DNA of 7,691 nucleotides from Planctomycetales bacterium (GCA_030673005.1 DAOVFI010000109.1:1-7691), one strand, 5' to 3'; shown: positions 1 to 6,635, counted from the stretch's first letter. Made by a program: numbers and translations. The notes: a model not told the origin generated them from the letters alone.

Positions 1-158
1 CCCTCCAGCGCGTCCTTCGCCAGCAGGGGCAAATAGAACTGCGAAAACTCTCCTGGCGAGACTCGGCCAGGAAATGCAAGAAAATCTACAAAGAAGTGAT
101 ACGCGAAAAAAAACAAAAAAAAGGCAAGCGGAGAACCACCAGGGCAACCAGAAAATGA
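1..158 (+). CDS. Glycosyltransferase (probably GT4/group 1), C-terminal fragment
   Basis: This is the 3' end of a gene that begins outside the window; the reading frame starts at base 3 and runs 51 codons to a TGA at 156-158. The visible tail contains LRKLSWRDSARKCKKIYKEV followed by a very basic Lys/Arg-rich end. The pattern 'leucine-x-x-(F/L)SW-x-x-x-A-x-K-x-x-x-(I/V)Y-x-x-V' is the usual last helix of group 1 (GT4, GT-B fold) glycosyltransferases, which folds back on the N-terminal domain. The next two genes are a GH57 amylase and a glycogen debranching enzyme, so a glycogen-synthase-like or other alpha-glucan glycosyltransferase is the natural guess; that substrate is inference. The final codons and the stop lie inside the left edge of the 52-bp repeat starting at 152, so the basic tail may have been trimmed or extended by the repeat. 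The other two forward frames also read through this region, but only this one ends in a recognisable helix. Confidence 0.6.
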   Translation, partial: LQRVLRQQGQIELRKLSWRDSARKCKKIYKEVIREKKQKKGKRRTTRATRK

Positions 159-203
159 CTAACCTGCCGGCAGGCAGGCAGGTGTCTAATGACCAATGTC
201 TAA
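152..203 (+). repeat. 52-bp dispersed repeat with CCTGCC/GGCAGG core, copy 1
   Basis: This stretch begins AAAATGACTAACCTGCC, passes through a GGCA-rich core and ends TGTCTAATGACCAATGTCTAA in pieces. It matches the reverse complement of 5166-5217 at 47 of 52 positions with no gaps (hand alignment). The core contains the 12-base palindrome CCTGCCGGCAGG plus two more GCAGG units, so the perfect symmetry seen in copy 2 is lost here. It supplies the TGA of the upstream glycosyltransferase. It looks like a REP-type intergenic element rather than a coding sequence. Confidence 0.85.
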
Positions 204-286
204 AAACAGATGCTCGTTTGTCTATCTTCTTGGGACATTAGTCATTAGACATTATTTAGACATTGGGCATTAGTCATTGGACATTT
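186..286. repeat. Hairpin and degenerate ATTAGTCATT/GACATT array
   Basis: Bases 186-203 (CTAATGACCAATGTCTAA) pair with 256-273 (TTAGACATTGGGCATTAG) at 17 of 18 positions, giving a stem with a loop of about 52 bases. Between and beyond the arms the units ACATTAGTCATT, TTAGACATT and CATTGGACATT recur with small changes, on both strands. The same word family appears at 5083-5093 and 5147-5182. This fills most of the 180-base gap between the glycosyltransferase and the GH57 gene. I see no convincing promoter or ribosome binding site in the remainder. Confidence 0.7.
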
Positions 287-338
287 CCCCGGTGTCTTAA
301 TCGTTTTCTGATAAATTGGGTCTAATTCGGGTTAAAAA

Positions 339-1511
339 ATGGCTTCGGTAGTATTCTATTTCCAGGTTCATCAGCCGTTTCGATTGAGGCGTTACAGCAT
401 CTTCGATAAGGGCACTGATTACTTCGACGAACAGGCAAACGCCGAGATTTGCAGAAAGGTCGCGTCGAAGTGTTACATGCCCGCAAACGAACTGATGGCC
501 AAACTGATTCGCGTCCACGAAGGTCGGTTCCGCATCAGTTATTCTCTGACGGGCATGGCGATCGAGCAGTTCGGCCTGTACTGTCCGGAAGTGCTGGACA
601 GTTTTGCAGAACTGGCCGAAACCGGCTGTGTGGAATTCATGGCGGAGACCTATTACCACTCGCTGGCGTTTCTGTACCGGCGCGACGAGTTCATCGACCA
701 GGTCAAGACACACCGGCGGAAGATCACCGAGTTGTTCGGCCAGACGCCCCGCGTATTCCGCAATACGGAACTGACCTACAATAACGACATGGCCGAAGTC
801 GTTGAGGAAATGGGCTTCGAGGCCCTTCTGACTGAGGGCGCCGACCACATCCTTGGCTATCGCAGCCCGAATTTTATCTATCACCCGCCCAACTGTCCCG
901 ACCTGCGAATGATGCTGAAGAATTACCGCCTCAGCGACGATATTGCCTTCCGCTTTGGCGACCGGGGCTGGAGCGAGTGGCCCCTGACGACGGAAAAATT
1001 CGCCGGATGGGTGGACCGGATAAACGGAAACGGCTACGTCTGCAACCTGTTTATGGATTATGAGACATTCGGCGAGCACCAGTGGGAGGACACGGGCATT
1101 TTCCAGTTCCTCCGCGCCCTGCCCGGCACGATCATGGGGACAAGCGATAACGATTTCCTGACCGTCTCGGAAGCCTTCGGCCGCTATCCGGTCAGCGGCG
1201 AACTGGACGTGCCGCACATGATCTCCTGGGCCGACACCGAGCGAGACCTGTCGGCGTGGCTGGGCAACTCGATGCAGGCGAACGCCCTCTACGAGACCTA
1301 CGCCATCGCCGACGAGATCCGCAACTGCGGCGACGAGACCCTGCTGGAAGACTGGCGGAAACTCCAGACCTCCGACCACTTCTACTACATGTGCACCAAG
1401 TACTTCGCCGACGGCGACGTGCACAAGTACTTTAACCCCTACCAGTCGCCGTACGATTCGTACATTAATTACATGAACATCCTCGATTCGATCCGCAGTC
1501 GACTGGCGTAG
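339..1511 (+). CDS. Glycoside hydrolase family 57 (alpha-amylase type)
   Basis: A 390-residue GH57 enzyme that should cleave or transfer alpha-1,4-glucan chains by a retaining mechanism in the cytoplasm; there is no signal peptide. The family motifs are present in order. HQP is at residues 11-13 inside FYFQVHQPFRLRRY; the VEFMAETYYHS block is at about 98-108. RNTEL at 141-145 holds the expected nucleophile Glu144, and FMDYETFGEH at 238-247 holds the expected acid/base Asp240. The C-terminal WADTERDLSAWLGN block is at about 297-310. At 390 residues this is a near-minimal GH57, lacking the long C-terminal extension of the larger members. The ATG at 339 is chosen because the family's first beta strand starts at once; no clear Shine-Dalgarno precedes it. 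It lies 73 bases before the debranching enzyme on the same strand, so co-transcription is likely. Alpha-amylase versus 4-alpha-glucanotransferase activity cannot be settled from the sequence. Confidence 0.93.
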   Translation: MASVVFYFQVHQPFRLRRYSIFDKGTDYFDEQANAEICRKVASKCYMPANELMAKLIRVHEGRFRISYSLTGMAIEQFGLYCPEVLDSFAELAETGCVEFMAETYYHSLAFLYRRDEFIDQVKTHRRKITELFGQTPRVFRNTELTYNNDMAEVVEEMGFEALLTEGADHILGYRSPNFIYHPPNCPDLRMMLKNYRLSDDIAFRFGDRGWSEWPLTTEKFAGWVDRINGNGYVCNLFMDYETFGEHQWEDTGIFQFLRALPGTIMGTSDNDFLTVSEAFGRYPVSGELDVPHMISWADTERDLSAWLGNSMQANALYETYAIADEIRNCGDETLLEDWRKLQTSDHFYYMCTKYFADGDVHKYFNPYQSPYDSYINYMNILDSIRSRLA

Positions 1512-1584
1512 TAGCAGGCCGGTCTGCTCGCTTCAGCTCAGCGACGCAGGTAAGTGCGACTGCAATAGGGAAACGCCGGATTCC

Positions 1585-3663
1585 ATGACTGACACAAAAA
1601 AGGACATCCTGCCTGAACCGATTGTCGTTGATTGCACCGGCGGCGAGGATGACGATCTGCTGTCGCAGGAGTGGCTTATCGCCAACGAACTCGGCGCTTA
1701 CGCTTCCTCGACGGTGGTTGGCTGTAACACGCGGCGGTATCACGGGCTGCTTGTGGCGGCGACGAAGCCGCCGGTCGGAAGAATCGTCGCCCTGAACTGC
1801 CTGATGGACCAGTTGGTCCTGTCGGACGAGGCCGGCGGCGAAACGGTCTTCGACCTGGCGGCGTTTGAGTTTGAGGGAATCTTTTCGCCGGACGGGCGAG
1901 CGAACCTTGTCGAGTTCTGCAACGGCCCGGCGGCGACGTTCCTTTACCGTTGCGGGCCGGCTGAGGTGCTCAAGGAGGTCATCCTGACCGAATCGGTCAA
2001 CGCCGTGGCAGTTCGCTGGTCGCTGCTTTCCGGGCCAGGAGGCGCGCTGCGTATCCGCCCGTTCGTGTCGCTGCGGGATTTTCACAGTCTGCGCCAGGCC
2101 CCGCCTGATGACCAACACTCCCACCAGATTACCTATCTCCACTGCCACGACGGCATTCGCGTCGAGGATCGAGAGGCGCCTTTCGGCTCGTTGCACCTTG
2201 CCGTCGGAACGACAGGTTCGGCCCGGCCTGATAGCGACGCCACTTCGCTGGTCCGGTTCAACCCGGAGTCGCAATGGTGGTATCGCTTCCGCTACCGCGC
2301 CGACATCGCCCGCGGGCAGGAGGGTTTCGAAGACCTCTACACGCCCGGCTGGTTCCAGGCCGACCTGACGATGGGTTCATCGGTGCAGATTATCGCCTCG
2401 CTGGCCGATCCGGTGCGGGTGAATTTCGACGCCGACATCGACCGGAAGCGCCGCCGGATGGTGCGACTTACCGAGGCCGTCGGTTCTGACTCCGATGTTA
2501 CCACTCGTCGGCTGGCGTCGGCCTGCGATGTATTCATCGTCTCACGGGGCGGCGGCAAGGCAGTTGCGACCCGACGGACGATCGTTGCCGGGTATCACTG
2601 GTTCGCCGACTGGGGCAGGGACGCCATGATCGCCTTGGCAGGACTGGGGCTGGAGACTGGGCGGTACGAGGACGCTCTCGGCGTGCTGCGGACATTCGCC
2701 ACCGCCGTCGATGAGGGGATGATCCCCAACTGTTTCGACGACTACGGCGCCGGGGCGCACTTCAACAGTATCGACGCGTCGTTGTGGTTTATCGTCGCCG
2801 CCGACCGGTACGTCCGCGTCACCGGCGACGAGGCCGCCTGGCGAAACGAATTTTCGGCAGTGGTCGATCAGATTATTCGTGCCTACTGGAACGGCGCGCG
2901 CTTCGGTATCCGGGCCGGCGCCGACGGGCTGCTGGTCGGGGGCGACAGCCGGACGCAACTGACCTGGATGGACGCAAAAGTCGCCGGCGAACCGGTTACG
3001 CCACGCTGGGGAAAGTGCGTCGAGATTAACGCCCTCTGGCACGAGGCACTGCGGATAACAGCCGAGCGGTGCGATGAGCCTGACCGGGCGCTGGTTTATA
3101 CCGGCCTGGCCGATCGCGCCGCCGCCGCCTTCGAGGAGACATTCTGGAACGAGCAGGCCGGCTGCCTTTACGACTGCGTTAACGACGACGGCGAAGACGC
3201 CTCCATTCGCCCGAATCAGATATTCGCCGTTTCTGGTCCGCACAGCCTGCTTTCGCCGGAGCGTCGGCGCTCGGTCGTCGAGGTCGTCCAGATCGAACTG
3301 CTGACGCCTTTCGGCCTGCGGACGCTTTCGCCCAAAGACCCCGCCTACTGCGGACGATACGCCGGTAGCCCGGAATCGCGTGACGGCGCATATCACCAGG
3401 GCACGGTCTGGCCATGGCTTATGGGGCCGTTTATCGAGGCGTACCTTAAAATACACGATTTTTCCCCTGCCGCTCGACGACAGGGGCGCCAGTGGCTTTC
3501 GGCGTTCGACGAACACATTGAGGCCGCCGGCGTCGGATTCATCTCCGAAGTTTTCGACGGCGACCCGCCCCACAACCCCGGCGGGTGCATCGCACAGGCA
3601 TGGTCGGTGGCAGAAGTCCTGCGGGCGAAACGCCTGGTGGCTGATGGACGCAAAAGCGGGTGA
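1585..3663 (+). CDS. Amylo-alpha-1,6-glucosidase (glycogen debranching enzyme)
   Basis: A 692-residue archaeal/bacterial-type glycogen debranching enzyme that hydrolyses alpha-1,6 branch points of glycogen-like glucans. The N-terminal GDE_N-type beta domain (about 25-270) contains ELGAYASSTVVGCNTRRYHG (35-54) and PPVGR (62-66). The C-terminal (alpha/alpha)6-type catalytic domain (about 305-682) contains GYHWFADWGRDAMIAL (336-351), PNCFDD (381-386), NSIDASLWF (394-402), LTWMDAK (459-465), TPRWGKCVEINALW (472-485), YHQGTVWPWL (603-612) and ISEVFDGDPPHNPGG (653-667). By comparison with eukaryotic debranching enzymes, Asp463 in WMDAK and Glu655 in SEVFDG are the likely catalytic pair; this is inference from motif position. 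Length is normal for the family and no frame break is seen. It has no signal peptide, so it acts in the cytoplasm. It partners with the GH57 enzyme upstream; the preceding AGGGAA is only a weak ribosome binding site. A long hairpin begins six bases after its stop. Confidence 0.95.
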   Translation: MTDTKKDILPEPIVVDCTGGEDDDLLSQEWLIANELGAYASSTVVGCNTRRYHGLLVAATKPPVGRIVALNCLMDQLVLSDEAGGETVFDLAAFEFEGIFSPDGRANLVEFCNGPAATFLYRCGPAEVLKEVILTESVNAVAVRWSLLSGPGGALRIRPFVSLRDFHSLRQAPPDDQHSHQITYLHCHDGIRVEDREAPFGSLHLAVGTTGSARPDSDATSLVRFNPESQWWYRFRYRADIARGQEGFEDLYTPGWFQADLTMGSSVQIIASLADPVRVNFDADIDRKRRRMVRLTEAVGSDSDVTTRRLASACDVFIVSRGGGKAVATRRTIVAGYHWFADWGRDAMIALAGLGLETGRYEDALGVLRTFATAVDEGMIPNCFDDYGAGAHFNSIDASLWFIVAADRYVRVTGDEAAWRNEFSAVVDQIIRAYWNGARFGIRAGADGLLVGGDSRTQLTWMDAKVAGEPVTPRWGKCVEINALWHEALRITAERCDEPDRALVYTGLADRAAAAFEETFWNEQAGCLYDCVNDDGEDASIRPNQIFAVSGPHSLLSPERRRSVVEVVQIELLTPFGLRTLSPKDPAYCGRYAGSPESRDGAYHQGTVWPWLMGPFIEAYLKIHDFSPAARRQGRQWLSAFDEHIEAAGVGFISEVFDGDPPHNPGGCIAQAWSVAEVLRAKRLVADGRKSG

Positions 3664-3668
3664 AGAAT

Positions 3669-3837
3669 TAGCCGGTTGCCGTGGCCGCGGTGTTTGCGGC
3701 CACGTAGTTACGGAACGCGAACGCCTGCCTGCCCTTCGGGTCTGAGCCTCTCTTCGAGCCTGAGCCTCAGAGCCGAAGGCAGGGTCGAAGACCGGTAGGC
3801 AGGTGGTCGCAAACACCGCGACCACGGCAACCTGCTA
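3669..3837. repeat. 169-bp long inverted-repeat (giant hairpin) element
   Basis: The outer arms 3669-3703 and 3803-3837 are reverse complements at 32 of 35 positions; one of the three differences would be a G-U pair in RNA. The interior is also self-complementary. CCTGCCTGCC (3724-3733) pairs with GGTAGGCAGG (3794-3803) at 9 of 10. TTCGG and TCTGAG (3735-3746) pair with CTCAGA and CCGAA (3766-3777). GGTC-GAA-GACC at 3783-3793 forms a small side hairpin. The left side has a bulge of about 20 unpaired bases (3704-3723). No transposase, no clear target duplication and no believable ORF lie in it. It fills nearly all of the 186 bases between the debranching enzyme and the 411-residue protein and could act as a MITE-like insertion, an mRNA processing/stability stem or a bidirectional attenuator. 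Confidence 0.85.
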
Positions 3838-3849
3838 TAGATAGTAAAT

Positions 3850-5085
3850 ATGCGACGATGGTTGGTTATTCCGACGGTGGTTTTCATCGCAGCCGGCGGC
3901 GCCGCTGCGGATATAACCGCTTCGCTGGAAGTCTCCATGCGGCAGGATGTACCCGGTGGGGCATATCGCCGGGCGGAACTGACTGTCGAGAACTCCGGTG
4001 ATGCGGCGATCGAGACGATCCTGCTCAAACCGGCCGGCGCCGGATTGACGGTTCGTTATAAACTGACCGTTCCGCCCGGATCGGTCGGGAAGCAAAGCAT
4101 TTTCCTACCGGCTATCGCACCTCTCCAGCAGTATTCGCTGACTGCGCTGGACGATTCCGGCGAGGTAGCCGGCGTTGCCGGAACTTCGATTACCTGGCCG
4201 GCGGAACTGGTCAGTACCGACGCTTTTATCGACGACGCCTTCGAGCCGTGGGCCGATGATATTGCCCGCTGGTCGGCGACCAGACGCCGAAACTGTCTGC
4301 TGGTGCTGGCGATGTTCGTTACGGGCGCTGCGGCGGCGCTGTTTGTCCGCAGGACGCCGCTGCGCGCAGGAGCAGTCCTGTCTGCGGCAGGAGCAGGGAC
4401 GGCATTGCTTGTTTTTGTTTTCATCCCCACAGGTCCGGAATCAATCCAAATACATCGTTACGAGTTGCTGCTGCACGACGGGGCAAGCGGATTTGAGTCT
4501 GATTCGTTTGCGGTGCTGCTGTCTCCTCGAACGACTAAATGGTCGCGCAGGATTTCGCCGCCGGCGCATCCGGTCTGGCCCGACCATAGCACCGCAGCGA
4601 GTGACGAGGTCCTTGTGGACCCGGAGGCCGGCGCTGTTGAACTGACAATCCGTCCCGGCCAGGTCCGCATCATCCGTCCCGCCTGGCGGGACTTCGCTGA
4701 AGCGCCCGCGGAGCGGCGCGGAACTGTGCGGCGGGAAGACGACGGCCTTGTCGTCGAGGCGAACCTGAATTGGATTTCTTCTCGTCTGCTGCTGATTCGC
4801 GGCGATTCGGTCTGGCGGATCGATTCGGCGGCAGGGCGGTCGAAGGTAACGGTCCGACCCGACCGGGCGCAGTCCTGGTCGGTGTTTATCAGCGGCGAAG
4901 AAGCAAAGGATCTGGACCGCCACGCACGCCGCCTCCTGACTTATTGGCGCGATAAACATCGCCGGGTGGGACAGTTCTATCTGTTGGAATTAAGCGGCGG
5001 CGAAACACGCACTTTCATCGAAGTCGTGCAATTAAGAGAAAAGCCCTCCGACGCGGCGACTCATGAAATTTCTATTGGCTTATGA
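3850..5085 (+). CDS. Unrecognised exported/membrane protein, two membrane spans
   Basis: I do not recognise this 411-residue protein. It starts with a likely signal peptide (MRRWLVIPTVVFIAAGGAAA, residues 1-20, with an Ala-x-Ala type end). Residues 21-140 look like a beta-rich extracytoplasmic domain ('ELTVENSGDAAIE', 'KLTVPPGSVGKQ'), similar in texture to Ig-like adhesion or accessory domains. Two hydrophobic spans follow at about 148-166 and 173-193, joined by the short basic turn RRTPLR, which predicts a cytoplasmic loop. The remaining 218 residues (194-411) should therefore lie outside the membrane. They are beta-rich with several Trp and Arg residues and end in a more charged helix (about 350-372). 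The ATG at 3850 has no Shine-Dalgarno and lies 12 bases after the long hairpin. Its place after the glucan genes suggests but does not prove a link to them; the hairpin may separate it from their transcript. The stop TGA runs straight into ATTAGTC-type repeat DNA. Confidence 0.8.
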   Translation: MRRWLVIPTVVFIAAGGAAADITASLEVSMRQDVPGGAYRRAELTVENSGDAAIETILLKPAGAGLTVRYKLTVPPGSVGKQSIFLPAIAPLQQYSLTALDDSGEVAGVAGTSITWPAELVSTDAFIDDAFEPWADDIARWSATRRRNCLLVLAMFVTGAAAALFVRRTPLRAGAVLSAAGAGTALLVFVFIPTGPESIQIHRYELLLHDGASGFESDSFAVLLSPRTTKWSRRISPPAHPVWPDHSTAASDEVLVDPEAGAVELTIRPGQVRIIRPAWRDFAEAPAERRGTVRREDDGLVVEANLNWISSRLLLIRGDSVWRIDSAAGRSKVTVRPDRAQSWSVFISGEEAKDLDRHARRLLTYWRDKHRRVGQFYLLELSGGETRTFIEVVQLREKPSDAATHEISIGL

Positions 5086-5094
5086 CCAATGATT

Positions 5095-5133
5095 AAAAAA
5101 AGCAAGGCACGGCTATATAGTTAAATCCCTTGC
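5095..5133 (-). terminator. Probable Rho-independent terminator for the DnaJ operon
   Basis: Read on the minus strand, GCAAGG (5133-5128) and CCTTGC (5107-5102) form a 6-bp stem with a 20-base loop, followed at once by seven T residues (5101-5095). It lies about 75-110 bases past the stop of the small membrane protein and just before the convergent 411-residue gene. The stem is short, so the call is moderate. On the plus strand there is no T tract after the stem, so it should work only leftwards. Confidence 0.5.
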
Positions 5134-5146
5134 AAAGGACAGGGCG

Positions 5147-5182
5147 GTTAGACATTAGTCATTACTTAGGCATTGGTTATCA
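5147..5182. repeat. GACATTAGTCATTA-type degenerate repeat array
   Basis: The sequence carries TTAGACATTAGTCATTA, CTTAGGCATTGG and related words. These are the same family seen at 228-286 and in TGACCAATGATTA right at the stop of the 411-residue gene (5083-5095). Its right half is the end of the 52-bp repeat copy 2. Confidence 0.55.
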
Positions 5183-5217
5183 GACACCTGCCTGCCGGCA
5201 GGCAGGTTAGTCATTTT
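5166..5217 (-). repeat. 52-bp dispersed repeat, copy 2, with 22-bp perfect palindrome
   Basis: This is the inverted partner of 152-203 (47 of 52 identical in hand alignment). Its centre, 5186-5207, is a perfect 22-base palindrome made of ACCTGCCTGCC and its reverse complement. The outer edge on the minus strand (AAAATGACTAA) supplies the last two codons, Asn-Asp, and the TAA of the small membrane protein. Confidence 0.85.
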
Positions 5218-5560
5218 CTTCAAACCCTTCCACCGGCGGTGCGTCTTCGGGTTTGAGTCGTCGTCCTGCCTCGGTCCAGGCGTCCTCGTATTCGGTGGGC
5301 TTGAACGGTTCGGGTGGATTGGTCAATCGCTGAGCGATGTACCGGACGACCAGCACCATCAGCAGCAGCGCCGTAAAGGTCAGCGCCCCCAGCGCTACGT
5401 AGGCAAACAGCATCAGGTTGCGTTTCTGCTGTCCTTGCGCTTCCCCTGCCGCATCGAGAGTTGACCAGGCCAGAACCCCCAGCAGGGCGATCATCGCCGA
5501 CAGCGCGATTACCAGGATCGCGAAGTTCGCCGCTCGCATGTAGTATGTCGTGATTTTCAC
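5207..5560 (-). CDS. Small two-span membrane protein coupled to DnaJ
   Basis: A 117-residue integral membrane protein that I do not recognise. Two clear hydrophobic spans lie at about 13-32 and 49-72, separated by a polar loop (STLDAAGEAQGQQKRN). The C-terminal tail of about 40 residues is Pro/Glu-rich and charged (PPEPFKPTEYEDAW, RRLKPEDAPP). With KR just before the second span and R73 after it, the tail is probably cytoplasmic, but the charge pattern is not decisive. The start is GTG at 5560-5558; it overlaps the DnaJ stop in the arrangement GTGA, and AGAAAGGG lies seven bases upstream (plus-strand 5568-5575), so translational coupling is likely. An in-frame ATG at codon 8 (5539) is the alternative. 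The final Asn-Asp-stop is encoded by the inserted 52-bp repeat, so the native C-terminus may have been altered there. Confidence 0.8.
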   Translation of the reverse strand: MKITTYYMRAANFAILVIALSAMIALLGVLAWSTLDAAGEAQGQQKRNLMLFAYVALGALTFTALLLMVLVVRYIAQRLTNPPEPFKPTEYEDAWTEAGRRLKPEDAPPVEGFEEND

Positions 5561-6525
5561 CAGGGCACCCTTTCTCTGGGGTCGTAAGGGTCGCTGCGGT
5601 TGAATTCGTCCAGCAGTTTCCGACCTTTTTCTGAAATCGTTTTCGGCAGGACGATTTTAATTATTGCGTATTGGTCGCCGCGTTTGCCTGTTTTCGGGTC
5701 GGCGACGCCTTTGCTCCGCAGTCGCAGGCGGGTCCGCCCGGAGGTCTGCGGCGGGACTTGCAGGACAGTCGGGCCGTCGATGGTCGGCACAGTAACCTTC
5801 CCGCCAAGCGCCGCTTCGGTAACGCTGATTGGCAGGTCAACGTAAATATCAGCCCCGTCTCGGCGGAAGTAAGGGTGGTCGCGGACGTGGGTTATGATGT
5901 ACAGGTCGCCGTTGCCGCCGCGTCCGGCTCCGCCTTTGCCTCGGAGGCGGACCTTGCTGCCTTCACGGACGCCGGACGGGATCCTGACGTCGATCTTCTC
6001 GGTAACGCCGTCGCCGCGGCGCAGTTCCATCGTGGTCGTGCAGCCTTTTACCGCCTGCATGAATTCCAGCGTGATGTTGGCCTCGGCGTCCCGCCCGGCC
6101 CGGCCTGCGGCGTGCGACGAAGCCTTTCGCGCCGATCGGCGGGACCGACCGCCAAGCGCCGCCAGCAGGTCATCCAGGCTCATTCCGCTGAAAGGGCTGG
6201 ACGAGAACAGGTCGTCGAAGTCGAATCCCCCCGCCCCGCCGGATGTCCACGTATGGACCTTTGCGGCTCCCGGCGCGCCCCGACCGCTTCCAGCGCCGAA
6301 CTGTCCGGGACCGGCGTGTCCGAAACGATCGTACATCTTCCGCTTTTCCGGATCGGACAGAACTTCATACGCGGCAGTGGCTTCCTTGAACTTATCGGCG
6401 GCGCCACTGGACTTATTCACGTCGGGATGAAATTTACGCGCCAATCGACGGTAGGACGACTTTATCTGCTTGTCCGTAGCCGAACGTTTAATACCAAGCA
6501 CATCGTAATAATCCCGCTGAGCCAT
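5557..6525 (-). CDS. DnaJ-class Hsp40 cochaperone, zinc-finger-less (CbpA type)
   Basis: A 322-residue J-domain cochaperone that should stimulate DnaK's ATPase and deliver unfolded clients in the cytoplasm. The J domain occupies about 1-70, starting RDYYDVLGIKRSATDKQIKS, with HPD at 33-35 and EVLSDPEKRKMYDRFGH at 54-70. A Gly/Phe/Ser-rich linker (about 71-125) contains DFDDLFSS and SLDDLLAALGG. Two C-terminal substrate-binding beta domains follow (about 147-295), with IPSGVREGSKVRLRGKGG and GDLYIITHVRDHPYFRRDGAD, both typical. There are no CxxCxGxG zinc-finger repeats, so it belongs to the class B/CbpA group rather than classical DnaJ. The frame stays open to a Met at 6687, but the ATG at 6525 is chosen because the J domain starts four residues later and the promoter -10 lies just before it. 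It overlaps the next gene by four bases. The basic stretch RSRRSARK at about 127-134 is an unusual insertion before the client domains. Confidence 0.93.
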   Translation of the reverse strand: MAQRDYYDVLGIKRSATDKQIKSSYRRLARKFHPDVNKSSGAADKFKEATAAYEVLSDPEKRKMYDRFGHAGPGQFGAGSGRGAPGAAKVHTWTSGGAGGFDFDDLFSSSPFSGMSLDDLLAALGGRSRRSARKASSHAAGRAGRDAEANITLEFMQAVKGCTTTMELRRGDGVTEKIDVRIPSGVREGSKVRLRGKGGAGRGGNGDLYIITHVRDHPYFRRDGADIYVDLPISVTEAALGGKVTVPTIDGPTVLQVPPQTSGRTRLRLRSKGVADPKTGKRGDQYAIIKIVLPKTISEKGRKLLDEFNRSDPYDPRERVPW

Positions 6526-6535
6526 ATCATCTTTG

Positions 6536-6564
6536 ATTATAGACAAACTGACCCGCAACGACAA
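6536..6564 (-). promoter_or_regulatory. Sigma70-like promoter of the DnaJ operon
   Basis: On the minus strand TTGTCG (6564-6559) and a perfect TATAAT (6541-6536) are separated by exactly 17 bases. The -10 ends only 10 bases before the ATG at 6525, so transcription should start within a few bases of the start codon, giving a nearly leaderless message. No CIRCE-type inverted repeat is visible nearby. Confidence 0.65.
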
Positions 6565-6635
6565 TCGACCTGTCAGCCGGAGAGTCGGTTGGAGGCCTTG
6601 GAATGTCGAGAGAAACAATTCCGCGAACCGGATTT

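Noticed and set aside
2..240. Frame 2 reading through the repeat, ending in NLPAGRQVSND and beyond
   Set aside because: The repeat translated in this frame gives a low-information tail, and the glycosyltransferase-like helix is in frame 3, which stops at 158.
152..286. CRISPR array
   Set aside because: The repeated words are short, degenerate and on both strands, without equal-length repeats or regular spacers.
297..1424. Long minus-strand ORF (375 codons) opposite the GH57 gene
   Set aside because: It is fully antisense to a gene with clear family motifs, and its translation shows no recognisable domain. High GC at third positions commonly opens this antisense frame.
1465..2274. Minus-strand ORF of 269 codons
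   Set aside because: Antisense to GDE, low-complexity Arg-rich translation, no ribosome binding site seen.
2542..3825. Minus-strand ORF of 427 codons opposite the debranching enzyme
   Set aside because: Antisense shadow of GDE that also runs into the hairpin element; the protein is Arg/Pro/Ala-rich without motifs.
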